Shown here one piece after another: positions 34,773-43,577 of a DNA stretch of 64,000 nucleotides. The translations under genes and the position numbers were made by a program. The notes under the pieces are model-generated. The model was not told the origin of the DNA. It worked only from the letters and a program-made list of their open reading frames with translations, and ran no database searches. The first letter of the stretch is position 1. Each line of letters opens with the position of its first letter. The stretch covers positions 3,100,001-3,164,000 of the forward strand of contig NZ_CP004387.1 in assembly GCF_000299335.2 (NCBI RefSeq). The letters run 5' to 3'. The stretch comes from Isoalcanivorax pacificus W11-5 (lineage in GTDB: Bacteria; Pseudomonadota; Gammaproteobacteria; Pseudomonadales; Alcanivoracaceae).

Positions 34773-35541
34773 GAGCGGCCTCCTCGCGGCTCTCACGGTG
34801 GCCGAGATAGACCTCCACCACGCGCGGGTCATTCTTCACATGCTCCAGCGAGCCCTCCGCCAGCATCCTGCCCTGGTGCATCACGGTGACGCGGTGGGCA
34901 ATGTCCTCGACGAACTGCATGTCATGCTCGATCACGATCACCGAACGTTGCCGGGTAATGGTGCGCAACAGCTCGGCAGTCTGCCGCCGCTCCGCCACCG
35001 ACATGCCCGCCACCGGCTCGTCCAGCATCAGCAGCTCCGGGTCCTGGATCAGCAACATGCCGATCTCCAGCCACTGTTTCTGGCCATGGCTGAGCAGGCC
35101 CGCAGGCTGGTCCAGATGATCGGAAAGAAACACCGTGGCGGCGGTTTCATGCACGGCATCCAGCACGGCCTTGTCGCGACGGAACAGCAGCGCACCGAAA
35201 ACAGAGCGGCCTCGCGGGTAGGAAATCTCCAGGTTCTCGAATACCGTCAGGTCCTCAAACACCGACGGATTCTGGAACTTGCGCCCGACACCGGCGTGCA
35301 CGATGGCGTGCTCGCTCATGCGCGTCAGTTCCCGCCCGCGAAACTTGATCGAGCCGTCGGTGGCGCGCGTCTTGCCGCAGATCAGGTCCAGCACCGTGGT
35401 CTTGCCGGCACCATTCGGGCCGATGATCACGCGGATTTCCTGCGGGTCGACATAGAACGACAGGTCATCCACTGCCTTGAAACCGTCGAACGACACCGTC
35501 AGCCCTTCCACCGCCAGAATAAAATCCTGTGCATTGCTCAT
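34765..35541 (-). CDS. urtD: urea/amide ABC transporter ATPase UrtD (258 aa)
   Basis: The chain opens ILAVEGLTVSFDGFKAVDDLSFYVD. Walker A is GPNGAGKTT, and LSHGQKQWLEIGMLL followed by LLMLDEPVAGMS gives the signature and Walker B. The 'SHGQKQW' form of the signature is characteristic of UrtD. ATG 35541 overlaps the urtC stop by 4 nt. Confidence 0.94.
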   Translation of the reverse strand: MSNAQDFILAVEGLTVSFDGFKAVDDLSFYVDPQEIRVIIGPNGAGKTTVLDLICGKTRATDGSIKFRGRELTRMSEHAIVHAGVGRKFQNPSVFEDLTVFENLEISYPRGRSVFGALLFRRDKAVLDAVHETAATVFLSDHLDQPAGLLSHGQKQWLEIGMLLIQDPELLMLDEPVAGMSVAERRQTAELLRTITRQRSVIVIEHDMQFVEDIAHRVTVMHQGRMLAEGSLEHVKNDPRVVEVYLGHRESREEAAHA

Positions 35542-36671
35542 GAGATTTTCTCCTGTGCGGGGGTAACGGCCGCACCACGGCTGCGCGCACTCGCCCAGCC
35601 CCTGGCCAGCAGCGGTTCCAGATAACGGCTGTACAGGCCGGCCAGACCATTCGGGAATGCCAGCACTACAGCGATAAACAGCGCGCCCATGGCGTACAGC
35701 CACAGCTCCGGGAAGGATTCCGAGAAACTGGTCTTGGCCAGGTTGACGATCAGCGCGCCATACACGGCACCCAGCAGCGACAGCCGTCCGCCGACGGCGC
35801 AGAAGATCACCATCTCGATGGACGGCACGATGCCGACAAACGACGGCGACATGAAACCGACCTGGAGCGTGAACATCGCGCCGCCAATGGCCGAAAAGAC
35901 ACCGGCCAGGCAGAACACAAAAATCTTGAAACCGGACACGTCATAGCCGGAAAACCGCACACGGTCTTCCCGGTCACGCATGGCCACCAGGATGCGGCCA
36001 AACTTGCTGCGCAGGATCAGTTGCGCCAGCACCAGGCACAGCAACAGCAGGAACACACACAGGAAGTACAGGATCTGTTTGGCGTCGTCCGTGCGGATAT
36101 CCCAGCCCAGCAGTGTGCGCAGGTCCGTCATGCCGTTGGCGCCGCCGGTATAGCCCTGCTGGCCGATGATCAGGATGGTGAGAATGGTGGCGATGGCCTG
36201 GGTGATGATCGCGAAGTACACACCACCGACACGGCGCTTGAACATCGCAAAACCGATCACAAAGGCGAACAGCGCCGGCACCACCAGCACCGCCACAATG
36301 GTGAACGTCAGGCTGTGGAACGGCTCCCAGAACCACGGCAGTTCGGTGACCTGGTTCCAGTCCATGAAATCCGGAATGCCCGGCGTGGTCTGGCGCGCGG
36401 TGCTGGCCATGTCCGACGCTTCCAGTTTCAGGAACATCGCCATGCAGTAGCCGCCCAGGCCGAAGAACACGCCCTGGCCCAGGCTGAGCACGCCACCGTA
36501 GCCCCAGCACAGCACCAGCCCCAGGGCGACGAACGCGAAGGTCAGGTATTTGCCGGTCAGGTTCAGGCGGAAGGCATCCAGCGCCAGCGGCAGGACCACC
36601 ACCAGCAGTACCGCCAGCAGCAGGAAATAGAGCACCTCGCGGCCGGAGAACAGATTACGCAATGCAGTCAT
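35538..36671 (-). CDS. urtC: urea/amide ABC transporter permease UrtC (377 aa)
   Basis: This is a LivM-type inner-membrane permease of about ten helices. GYGGVLSLGQGVFFGLGGYCMAMFLKLE and the later VRFSGYDVSGFKIFVFCLAGVFSAIGGAMF are typical of UrtC. ATG 36671 is preferred because homology begins there. It follows urtB after 16 nt. Confidence 0.93.
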   Translation of the reverse strand: MTALRNLFSGREVLYFLLLAVLLVVVLPLALDAFRLNLTGKYLTFAFVALGLVLCWGYGGVLSLGQGVFFGLGGYCMAMFLKLEASDMASTARQTTPGIPDFMDWNQVTELPWFWEPFHSLTFTIVAVLVVPALFAFVIGFAMFKRRVGGVYFAIITQAIATILTILIIGQQGYTGGANGMTDLRTLLGWDIRTDDAKQILYFLCVFLLLLCLVLAQLILRSKFGRILVAMRDREDRVRFSGYDVSGFKIFVFCLAGVFSAIGGAMFTLQVGFMSPSFVGIVPSIEMVIFCAVGGRLSLLGAVYGALIVNLAKTSFSESFPELWLYAMGALFIAVVLAFPNGLAGLYSRYLEPLLARGWASARSRGAAVTPAQEKIS

Positions 36672-36687
36672 CACACGGCTCCCCCGC

Positions 36688-37614
36688 TCAATGCCTGATA
36701 CGGCTGGCAAACAGCCCCTGCGGCCGCACCATCAGGATGCCGACCACGACCAGCAGCGTGTACACCTTGGCCATCGACCCGCTGAGGAAAAATTCCATGG
36801 TCGATTGCGCCTGCGAAATGGTGAACGCGGAGGCAATGGTGCCCAGCAGGCTCTGTGCACCGCCGAACACCACCACCAGGAAGGTGTCGACAATGTAGAG
36901 CTGGCCCGCCGTCGGCCCGGTGGAACCGATCATGGTGAAGGCGCTGCCGGCGATGCCGGCGATGCCGCAGCCGAGCGCAAAGGTGACGCGGTCCACCTGC
37001 TGTGTGTTGATGCCCACGGCGCCCGCCATCGGCCGGTTCTGCACCACCGCGCGCACTTTGCGTCCCCAGGAGGAGCGGTACATCAGCAGGTACACACCAA
37101 GCGCGGTCAGCAGTGAAATGCCCATTACGAACAGGCCGTTGATCGGCACTTCGATCATGTCGGTGATCGCGTAGGAGCCCATCATCCAGTCCGGCATGCG
37201 CACGCCCACTTCCCGCGCACCGAAAATCGAGCGGTAGGCCTGTTGCAGGATCAGGCTCAGGCCCCAGGTGGCCAGCAGCGTGTCCAGCGGCCGCTTGTAC
37301 AGGTGCCGGATCAGCAACCATTCCACCGCCCCGCCCAGCAACGCCGAGGCGACAAAGGCAAGCAGGATGGCCACCGGAAAATACACCGCGAACAACCCCG
37401 GCAGATGGCTACTGAAAAACCCGGACGTCAGCCAGGTCACGTAGGCACCCAGAATCATGAATTCGCCATGGGCCATGTTGATCACGCCCATCTGGCCGAA
37501 GATGATGGCCAGCCCCAGAGCCATCAGTACGAATACGGAAAACAGCGATAACCCGGCGAAACCCTGCATCGCAAAAATCGATGTCAGTTCTGCGGCGGAA
37601 TAGTCTGCAAACAT
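36688..37614 (-). CDS. urtB: urea/amide ABC transporter permease UrtB (308 aa)
   Basis: The LivH-type permease motif GLAIIFGQMGVINMAHGEFMILGAY is clear, as is TLLATWGLSLILQQAYRSIFG. The protein lacks the long periplasmic N-terminal extension that many UrtB proteins have (about 520 aa). It starts directly with the permease domain, as in amide transporters of the FmdE kind. The start is ATG 37614. Confidence 0.92.
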   Translation of the reverse strand: MFADYSAAELTSIFAMQGFAGLSLFSVFVLMALGLAIIFGQMGVINMAHGEFMILGAYVTWLTSGFFSSHLPGLFAVYFPVAILLAFVASALLGGAVEWLLIRHLYKRPLDTLLATWGLSLILQQAYRSIFGAREVGVRMPDWMMGSYAITDMIEVPINGLFVMGISLLTALGVYLLMYRSSWGRKVRAVVQNRPMAGAVGINTQQVDRVTFALGCGIAGIAGSAFTMIGSTGPTAGQLYIVDTFLVVVFGGAQSLLGTIASAFTISQAQSTMEFFLSGSMAKVYTLLVVVGILMVRPQGLFASRIRH

Positions 37615-37681
37615 CGGCCTGCTCCCAACAACTGCGATCCCGCTGGTGGCCGCGCGCGGCCACCAGCCCCGAGTGTGTGCG

Positions 37682-38917
37682 TTACATGTCCGGGAACGGG
37701 TCCGGCTCCATCAGTTCGTCGGTTTCGAACACCACTTCGTACTGACCGTTGTCCATGGCGCGGCCGACGCGGGTTTTCGACCAGAGGTGATGGTTTTCAT
37801 GAATGCGGACATACCCTTCCGGTGCCGTGGTCAGCTCAATGCCCGGTGACGCTTCGCGAATCTTGTCGATATCGAACGAACCGGCTTTTTCGACAGCGGC
37901 TTTCCACAGCCAGGGACCAAGGTAGGCGGCCTGGGTGACGTCGCCGATCACGATGTCATCGCCCCAGCGCTCCTTGAAGGCTTCCACGAAGGCCTCGTTG
38001 TTCGGGTTGTCCAGGCTCTGGAAATATTTCATCGCCGCGTAGGCACCTTCGATGTTCTGGCCACCAATGCCGAGGATTTCGTCCTCGGTCACGGAGATGG
38101 TGAGCAGCAGCGGGCTTTCCCGGGTCAGGTCAAACCCGGCCGCCTGCAACTGGCGGTAGAAGGCCACGTTGGAGCCGCCCACCACGATGGCGTAGATCAC
38201 GTCCGGTTTTTTCAGGCGAATGCGGTTGATGACGGAGTTGAACTGGGTGTGACCGAGCGGATAGTAATCCTCGCCCACCACTTCCAGGCCCAGGCTCTCG
38301 ATGTGCGCGCGGGCGATCTTGTTCGAGGTACGCGGCCAGATATAGTCCGAACCGAGCAGGTAGAAGCTCTTGGCACCCTTCTCGCGCACCACCCAGTCGA
38401 TGCCGGCGATGATCTGCTGGGTCGCTTCCTGGCCGGTGTAGATCACGTTCGGCGACTGCTCCAGCCCTTCATAGAAGGTCGGGTAGTACAGCATGCCGTT
38501 GTACTGTTCGAAGATCGGCAGCACTGCCTTGCGCGAGGCCGAGGTCCAGCAGCCGAACACGGCCGCCACCTTGTCGTTGATCAGCAGCTTGCGGGATTTC
38601 TCGGCAAAGGTCGGCCAGTCGCTGGCGCCGTCTTCCTGGACGTATTCGATCTGCCGGCCAAGCACCCCCCCGGCGGCGTTGATCTGCTCGATGGCGAGCT
38701 TCTCTGCCTGCACCGACCCGGTTTCGCTGATCGCCATGGTGCCGGTGATGGAATGCAGGATGCCCACTTTTACCGTGGTGTCGGTGACGGCAAGCCCGGT
38801 GGTGTTGACCTCGGAGGTCGGTGGCACGGCAGCCTGGCTCAGTGTGCTGGCCAGCGCCAGGGCCGGTATTGCCAGCCAGCGCCCCCAACGACGCGGCGTG
38901 TTGTGCGTGATGCTCAT
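37682..38917 (-). CDS. urtA: urea/amide ABC transporter substrate-binding protein UrtA (411 aa)
   Basis: The signal peptide is LAIPALALASTLSQA. The mature protein shows VKVGILHSITGTMAISETG, VAAVFGCWTSASRKAVLPIFEQYNGMLYYPTFYEGLE and HTQFNSVINRIRLKKPDVI, which match UrtA/FmdD proteins that bind urea or short amides in the periplasm. With formamidase in the operon and no urease in the window, amides are a likely substrate; ligand specificity cannot be read by eye. It is the first gene of the seven-gene operon. Confidence 0.94.
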   Translation of the reverse strand: MSITHNTPRRWGRWLAIPALALASTLSQAAVPPTSEVNTTGLAVTDTTVKVGILHSITGTMAISETGSVQAEKLAIEQINAAGGVLGRQIEYVQEDGASDWPTFAEKSRKLLINDKVAAVFGCWTSASRKAVLPIFEQYNGMLYYPTFYEGLEQSPNVIYTGQEATQQIIAGIDWVVREKGAKSFYLLGSDYIWPRTSNKIARAHIESLGLEVVGEDYYPLGHTQFNSVINRIRLKKPDVIYAIVVGGSNVAFYRQLQAAGFDLTRESPLLLTISVTEDEILGIGGQNIEGAYAAMKYFQSLDNPNNEAFVEAFKERWGDDIVIGDVTQAAYLGPWLWKAAVEKAGSFDIDKIREASPGIELTTAPEGYVRIHENHHLWSKTRVGRAMDNGQYEVVFETDELMEPDPFPDM

Positions 38918-39091
38918 CTCGTTTCCCTCATACATGCGGTGGCCGATCCCCGGCATCTGCTCCGGGATACTCGAGGGTCAGTATCCGGGCACCCGCCCCG
39001 CCACCCCATTCGGGAAACACACCAGAGAACTACGTCATTTGACGCATACCCGCCCCGCCAGCCCGCGACTAGCCTGCCTTGGGGGAAATGC

Positions 39092-39107
39092 CGGCACGAA
39101 AACTGCT
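39092..39107 (+). promoter_or_regulatory. sigma-54 (-24/-12) promoter-like element upstream of the sensor kinase
   Basis: CGGCACGAAAACTGCT at 39092-39107 matches the consensus TGGCACG-N4-TTGCW at all but two bases, with the GG (39093-39094) and GC (39105-39106) dinucleotides exactly 10 nt apart. It points rightwards, placing transcription start near 39118, ahead of ATG 39199. Sigma-54 control would tie the sensor to nitrogen supply. The rest of the 38918-39198 gap shows nothing definite for urtA. Confidence 0.6.
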
Positions 39108-39198
39108 TAAGGAACCTGCACACTCGAACGCAGATCGCGCCATGCAGCACCAGGACCATCCAGACCGAACGGACCGGCATCACACGGGGTCAGCCACC

Positions 39199-42100
39199 AT
39201 GTCAGCCCAGCAGCGCATCATGCGGGTGCGGCGCAACTACAATAAGTGGGTCGCCAACCAGACCCTGGAAGACTATGCGCTGCGCTTTACCGCCAAACAG
39301 GCCCGGCGCTGGTCCGCCGCGCGCGTGTCGCAGACCGCGCTGGGCGCGATCTCGTTCCTGGCGCTGGAGGCTATCGGTGCCGCCATCACCCTGAGCTATG
39401 GCTTTACCAACGCCATGGCCGCCACCGTCACGGTGTGCGCCCTGATTTTCATGCTCGCGCTGCCGATCAGTTACTACGCCGCACGCTTCGGTGTCGACGT
39501 GGACCTGCTTACCCGTGGCGCCGGCTTCGGTTACCTCGGCTCCACCATCACCTCACTCATCTACGCCTCCTTCACCTTTATCTTTTTCGCGCTGGAAGCG
39601 GCCATCATGGCCATGGCGCTGCAGATACTGTTCGGCCTGCCGGTGTCGATCGGTTATCTGGTCAGCTCGCTGATGGTGATTCCACTGGTGACACACGGCA
39701 TCACCTTTATCAGCCGTTTTCAGGTGTGGACGCAGCCGCTGTGGCTGCTGCTGCAACTGGTGCCGTTCGTGTTCATTCTGTTTCAGAAGCCGGAAAGTGT
39801 GGCGCAGTGGACCGGCTTCCCCGGCCACGGTGACGGCCAGTTCAATATCCTGTTGTTCGGCGCCGCCTGCGCGGTGCTGTTTGCCCTGGTGGGGCAGATT
39901 GGCGAGCAGGTCGATTTCCTGCGTTTTCTGCCGGAGCAGACACCGGGCAAGCGGCTGCGCTGGTGGGGTGCCCTGCTGGCCGGCGGCCCCGGCTGGGCCG
40001 TGGTCGGTGGGCTGAAAATCGCTGCCGGTTCGTTTCTTGCCGTGCTGGCGCTGCACTACGGGCTGACGCCCGCCGACGCCGCCGACCCGACGCACATGTA
40101 CATCGTCGCGTTCAACCACCTGCACCTGAACCCGACCGCCAGCCTGGCGCTGGCCGGCATTTTCGTGATCCTCTGCCAGCTCAAGATCAATGTCACCAAT
40201 GCCTACGCCGGCTCCATCGCCTGGTCGAATTTTTTCTCGCGGCTGACGCACAGCCACCCCGGCCGTGTGGTGTGGCTGGTGTTCAATGTGCTGATCGCAC
40301 TGCTGCTGATGGAGATCGGCATCTATCTGGTGTTCGAGGATATTCTCGGCACCTATGCGCTGGTGGCGGTGGCCTGGATCGGCGCCCTGGTGGGCGATCT
40401 GGTGGTCAACAAACCGCTCGGCCTGTCACCCAGACATATCGAGTTTCGCCGCGCGCACCTGTACGACATCAACCCGGTCGGCGTTGGCGCCATGCTGCTG
40501 GCATCGCTGACCGGCATGCTCAGCAGCGGCGGCCTGTTCGGCCAACTGGCCCAGGCGCTGGCGCCCTTTATTGCCCTGCTGACGGCCTTCCTGGCAGCGC
40601 CCGCCATCGCGCTGCTCACCCGTGGCCGCTACTACATCGCCCGGCAACCGGCCAGCATCCCGTTGCGCGCCGGCTGCTGCATCTGCGAACACACCTTTGA
40701 CCGCGAAGACATGGCGTTCTGCCCGGCCTATAACGGCCATATCTGTTCACTGTGCTGTTCACTGGATGCGCGCTGCAACGACAGCTGCAAGACCGGCTCG
40801 CGCGCGCAGGAACAGATCGTGGCGCTGCTGTCGCGCTGGCTGCCGGAACGCGGCGTGGCCATGCTGCGTTCACGCATGGGGCATTTTATCGGGTTGCTGG
40901 TGCTGATCACGGCACTGATCGCGGTGATTCTGACGTTGATCTACTACCAGTTACCGAACACCGATGCGCAGGTGCTGGCGCTGATGGCCGCCACGCTGGC
41001 CAAGGTGTTCGCCGTGCTGTTGATCATCAGTGGCGTGATCGCCTGGCTGTTCGTGCTCGCACACGAGAGCCGCGTGGTGGCACAGGAAGAATCCCGCCGG
41101 CAGACGGCGATGCTGATGGATGAAATCGCCGCACACGAAAAAACCGACCGCGCGCTGCAAAAGGCCAAGGAACAGGCTGAAGCGGCCAACCAGGCCAAGA
41201 GCCGCTACCTCACCGGCCTCAGCCATGAACTGCGCTCGCCACTGAATGCCGCGTTCGGTTATGCGCAATTACTGGAGCACGATCCCGCCGTGCCGGCGCA
41301 CCTGCATGACGCCGTGGCAGCGATCCGCCGCTCCACCAGCCACCTCGCCGACCTGATCGAGGGGCTGCTGGAAATTTCCAAGATCGAAGCCGGCCGGCTG
41401 GAACTGGACCGCAATCAGGTGCGCATTCACGCGCTGATCGACGAACTGGTCAGCATGTTCCGGCTGCAGGCCAGCGAAAAAGGCATCGGCTTCCGTTTTG
41501 TCTGCACCACCCCCGTGCCGGAGCTGGTCACCGCTGACGAAAAACGGCTGCGGCAGATCCTGATCAATCTGCTCAGCAATGCGATCAAGTTCACCCGCCA
41601 GGGCGAAGTCGCGCTGCACTTCCGCTATCGCAACCAGGTGGCGGAATTCACCATCCGCGACACCGGCGTCGGTATCGCGCCGGAAGATATCGAGCGCATC
41701 TTTCTGCCGTTCGAGCGCGTGCGCAAGGCCGGCACGCCAGCCACCCACGGCACAGGCCTGGGCCTGACCATCACCCGGCTGCTGACCGAGATCATGGGCG
41801 GCGACCTGAACGTGCAGAGCACGCCCGGCCACGGCAGCGAATTCCGGCTGTCGCTGATGCTCTCCAGCCTGCCCTACCGCGCCAGCCCGACCCTGGCCCT
41901 CGCCCCGGTGGGCTATCACGGTGCACCGCGCACGTTGCTGGTGATTGACGACGACCCGACCCATCGTGGCCTGATCAGCGATATGCTGACGCCACTCGGC
42001 TTCAATATCCTGGAGGCGCCGGACGGCCCCACCGGCCTTGCCATGGCGCTGCAGAGCCAGCCACATCTGGTGTTGCTGGACATCGCCATGCCCGGCATGG

Positions 42101-42531
42101 ACGGCTGGCAGGTGGCGGCCGCGCTGCGCGAAGGGAGTTACCGTGGCCCGGTGATCATGGTGTCCGCGAACGCCGGTGGCCATGCCCTGCCCGGCAGCCA
42201 GAGCGCCCACGACGATTATCTGGTGAAGCCGTACCGGCTCAGCGCCCTGCGCACCCTGCTCGACCGGCACCTGACCCTGAACTGGCGCTACGACGACACG
42301 CCCACGCCACCGCCACGCCTCGACAGCACCCCCTTGCCCGCGCCAGTCCGTGATGAACTGGTGGCGCTGGCCGAGATCGGCCATCTGGCCGCGCTGCGCC
42401 AGGCTCTGGCACGGCACACGGCGCTGATCCCCGCGCCCCTCTCGCAGGCCCTGGCCGACGCCCTCGGGCGCTGTGATTTCGCCCGTATCATCCAGCTACT
42501 GGAGCAGCCCCATGACACCGCCTCTGTCTGA
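39199..42531 (+). CDS. hybrid sensor histidine kinase with N-terminal NCS1 permease domain (1110 aa)
   Basis: Residues of about 10-490 are a 12-helix NCS1 (cytosine/purine/allantoin-type) permease, beginning with the typical EDYALRFTAKQARRWSA. Residues 493-530 hold nine cysteines (493, 494, 496, 508, 516, 519, 520, 526, 530). Two more membrane helices and a coiled coil follow. The HisKA domain has phospho-acceptor H676 in SHELRSPLN. The ATPase domain has NLLSNAIKFT, DTGVGIAPEDI and GTGLGLTIT. A receiver domain carries D961 (LLDIAMPGMDG). ATG 39199 is preferred over upstream starts because the sigma-54-like promoter would exclude those. The 3' end overlaps the regulator gene by 20 nt. Confidence 0.9.
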   Translation: MSAQQRIMRVRRNYNKWVANQTLEDYALRFTAKQARRWSAARVSQTALGAISFLALEAIGAAITLSYGFTNAMAATVTVCALIFMLALPISYYAARFGVDVDLLTRGAGFGYLGSTITSLIYASFTFIFFALEAAIMAMALQILFGLPVSIGYLVSSLMVIPLVTHGITFISRFQVWTQPLWLLLQLVPFVFILFQKPESVAQWTGFPGHGDGQFNILLFGAACAVLFALVGQIGEQVDFLRFLPEQTPGKRLRWWGALLAGGPGWAVVGGLKIAAGSFLAVLALHYGLTPADAADPTHMYIVAFNHLHLNPTASLALAGIFVILCQLKINVTNAYAGSIAWSNFFSRLTHSHPGRVVWLVFNVLIALLLMEIGIYLVFEDILGTYALVAVAWIGALVGDLVVNKPLGLSPRHIEFRRAHLYDINPVGVGAMLLASLTGMLSSGGLFGQLAQALAPFIALLTAFLAAPAIALLTRGRYYIARQPASIPLRAGCCICEHTFDREDMAFCPAYNGHICSLCCSLDARCNDSCKTGSRAQEQIVALLSRWLPERGVAMLRSRMGHFIGLLVLITALIAVILTLIYYQLPNTDAQVLALMAATLAKVFAVLLIISGVIAWLFVLAHESRVVAQEESRRQTAMLMDEIAAHEKTDRALQKAKEQAEAANQAKSRYLTGLSHELRSPLNAAFGYAQLLEHDPAVPAHLHDAVAAIRRSTSHLADLIEGLLEISKIEAGRLELDRNQVRIHALIDELVSMFRLQASEKGIGFRFVCTTPVPELVTADEKRLRQILINLLSNAIKFTRQGEVALHFRYRNQVAEFTIRDTGVGIAPEDIERIFLPFERVRKAGTPATHGTGLGLTITRLLTEIMGGDLNVQSTPGHGSEFRLSLMLSSLPYRASPTLALAPVGYHGAPRTLLVIDDDPTHRGLISDMLTPLGFNILEAPDGPTGLAMALQSQPHLVLLDIAMPGMDGWQVAAALREGSYRGPVIMVSANAGGHALPGSQSAHDDYLVKPYRLSALRTLLDRHLTLNWRYDDTPTPPPRLDSTPLPAPVRDELVALAEIGHLAALRQALARHTALIPAPLSQALADALGRCDFARIIQLLEQPHDTASV

Positions 42532-43420
42532 TCATCCCGTGGCCCGCCGGGACGTGGTGCTGGTGGTGGATGATTCCCCCGACACCCTGGGCATGATCCA
42601 CCACGCGCTGGACAACGCCGGCCTGACCGCCCTGCTGGCACTGGAAGGCCGGCAGGCGCTGTCGATCGCCGACAAAATGGTGCCGGACATCATCCTGATG
42701 GATGCCGTGATGCCTGAGATGGACGGCTTTGAAACCTGCCGCCAGCTGAAACAGCAACCGGCGCTGCACCCGATCCCGGTGATCTTCATGACCGGCCTGT
42801 CGGACACCGACGATATCCTGCGCGGCTTCGACGCCGGCGGCGTCGATTACCTGACCAAGCCGGTGCATCCGGACGAGCTGGTAGCGCGTATCCGCGTGCA
42901 TCTGGCCAACGCACGCCTGACCCAGAGCGCCCGTACCGCGCTGGACCGTGCCGGCCAACTGATGTTCGCCACCGACAGTCACGGCACGTTGCGCTGGGCC
43001 ACGCCGCAGGCCGAACAATTGCTGCATGCCCAGCCGTTCGATCCCGGCTTTATGGCCCAGAGCCTGCGGCACTGGCTGAGCGAACCGCCGGAACGCGGCC
43101 AGCAACGCGCCCTCGGCGATGCCGGCCTGCGGCTGCGTTTTCTGGGCACACCGGCGCCGGGCGAATACCTGTTCCGGCTGTTGCAGCGTGACGGCGAGGC
43201 CGAGCTGGCGCTGCTGCGCGAAGCCCTGCACCTGACGCAGCGCGAGGCGCAGGTGCTGTTGTGGATCGCCCAGGGCAAGACCAACCGCGAAATCGGCGAG
43301 ATCCTGTCGCTCAGCCCGCGCACCGTGAACAAGCACCTGGAGCAGATCTTCCGCAAGCTGGGCGTGGAGAACCGGACCTCGGCGGCGGCCATGGCGATCA
43401 GTCACCTGACGCAGACGTGA
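42512..43420 (+). CDS. LuxR-family response regulator, partner of the permease-kinase (302 aa)
   Basis: The receiver domain begins VVLVVDDSPDTLGMIHHAL, with phospho-acceptor D64 in ILMDAVMPEMDG and the conserved Lys in YLTKPVHPDELVARI. A middle region (about 140-215) looks like a degenerate PAS-like linker. The C-terminal LuxR helix-turn-helix is TQREAQVLLWIAQGKTNREIGEILSLS followed by RTVNKHLEQIFRKLGV. It overlaps the kinase gene by 20 nt and probably controls the divergent urt-fmd operon. Confidence 0.92.
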   Translation: MTPPLSDHPVARRDVVLVVDDSPDTLGMIHHALDNAGLTALLALEGRQALSIADKMVPDIILMDAVMPEMDGFETCRQLKQQPALHPIPVIFMTGLSDTDDILRGFDAGGVDYLTKPVHPDELVARIRVHLANARLTQSARTALDRAGQLMFATDSHGTLRWATPQAEQLLHAQPFDPGFMAQSLRHWLSEPPERGQQRALGDAGLRLRFLGTPAPGEYLFRLLQRDGEAELALLREALHLTQREAQVLLWIAQGKTNREIGEILSLSPRTVNKHLEQIFRKLGVENRTSAAAMAISHLTQT

Positions 43421-43421
43421 A

Positions 43422-43515
43422 GGGGTCGGACGTCTGACGTCGGACGTCTGACGCTTAAAACCCCGCTTCTCACCCTCTGATTTTGCGTCCGACGTCCGAC
43501 GTCAGACGTCAGACC
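43422..43515. repeat. heptamer-based long hairpin, copy 3 (between response regulator and pfp)
   Basis: The left arm 43422-43454 and right arm 43485-43515 have the same four-heptamer design as copies 1 and 2 and enclose a 30-nt spacer. The variable base runs G,T,G,T on the left and T,T,G,G on the right (reverse complement). It starts one base after the response-regulator stop, where it could end or protect the kinase-regulator transcript. Confidence 0.85.
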
Positions 43516-43577
43516 CTGTATTCCCCCGCCCCAGACCATTATCATGGCGCCCTTTCCAGCTAGCCCAGGGAAGCCGC

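Noticed and set aside
38936-39080. sigma-54 promoter for urtA on the minus strand
   Set aside because: I looked for the reverse -24/-12 pattern; the best match keeps the spacing but misses several consensus bases, so it is not claimed.
39079-39198. 40-residue N-terminal extension of the sensor kinase
   Set aside because: The extension is polar, lacks similarity to NCS1 permeases and overlaps the sigma-54-like promoter.
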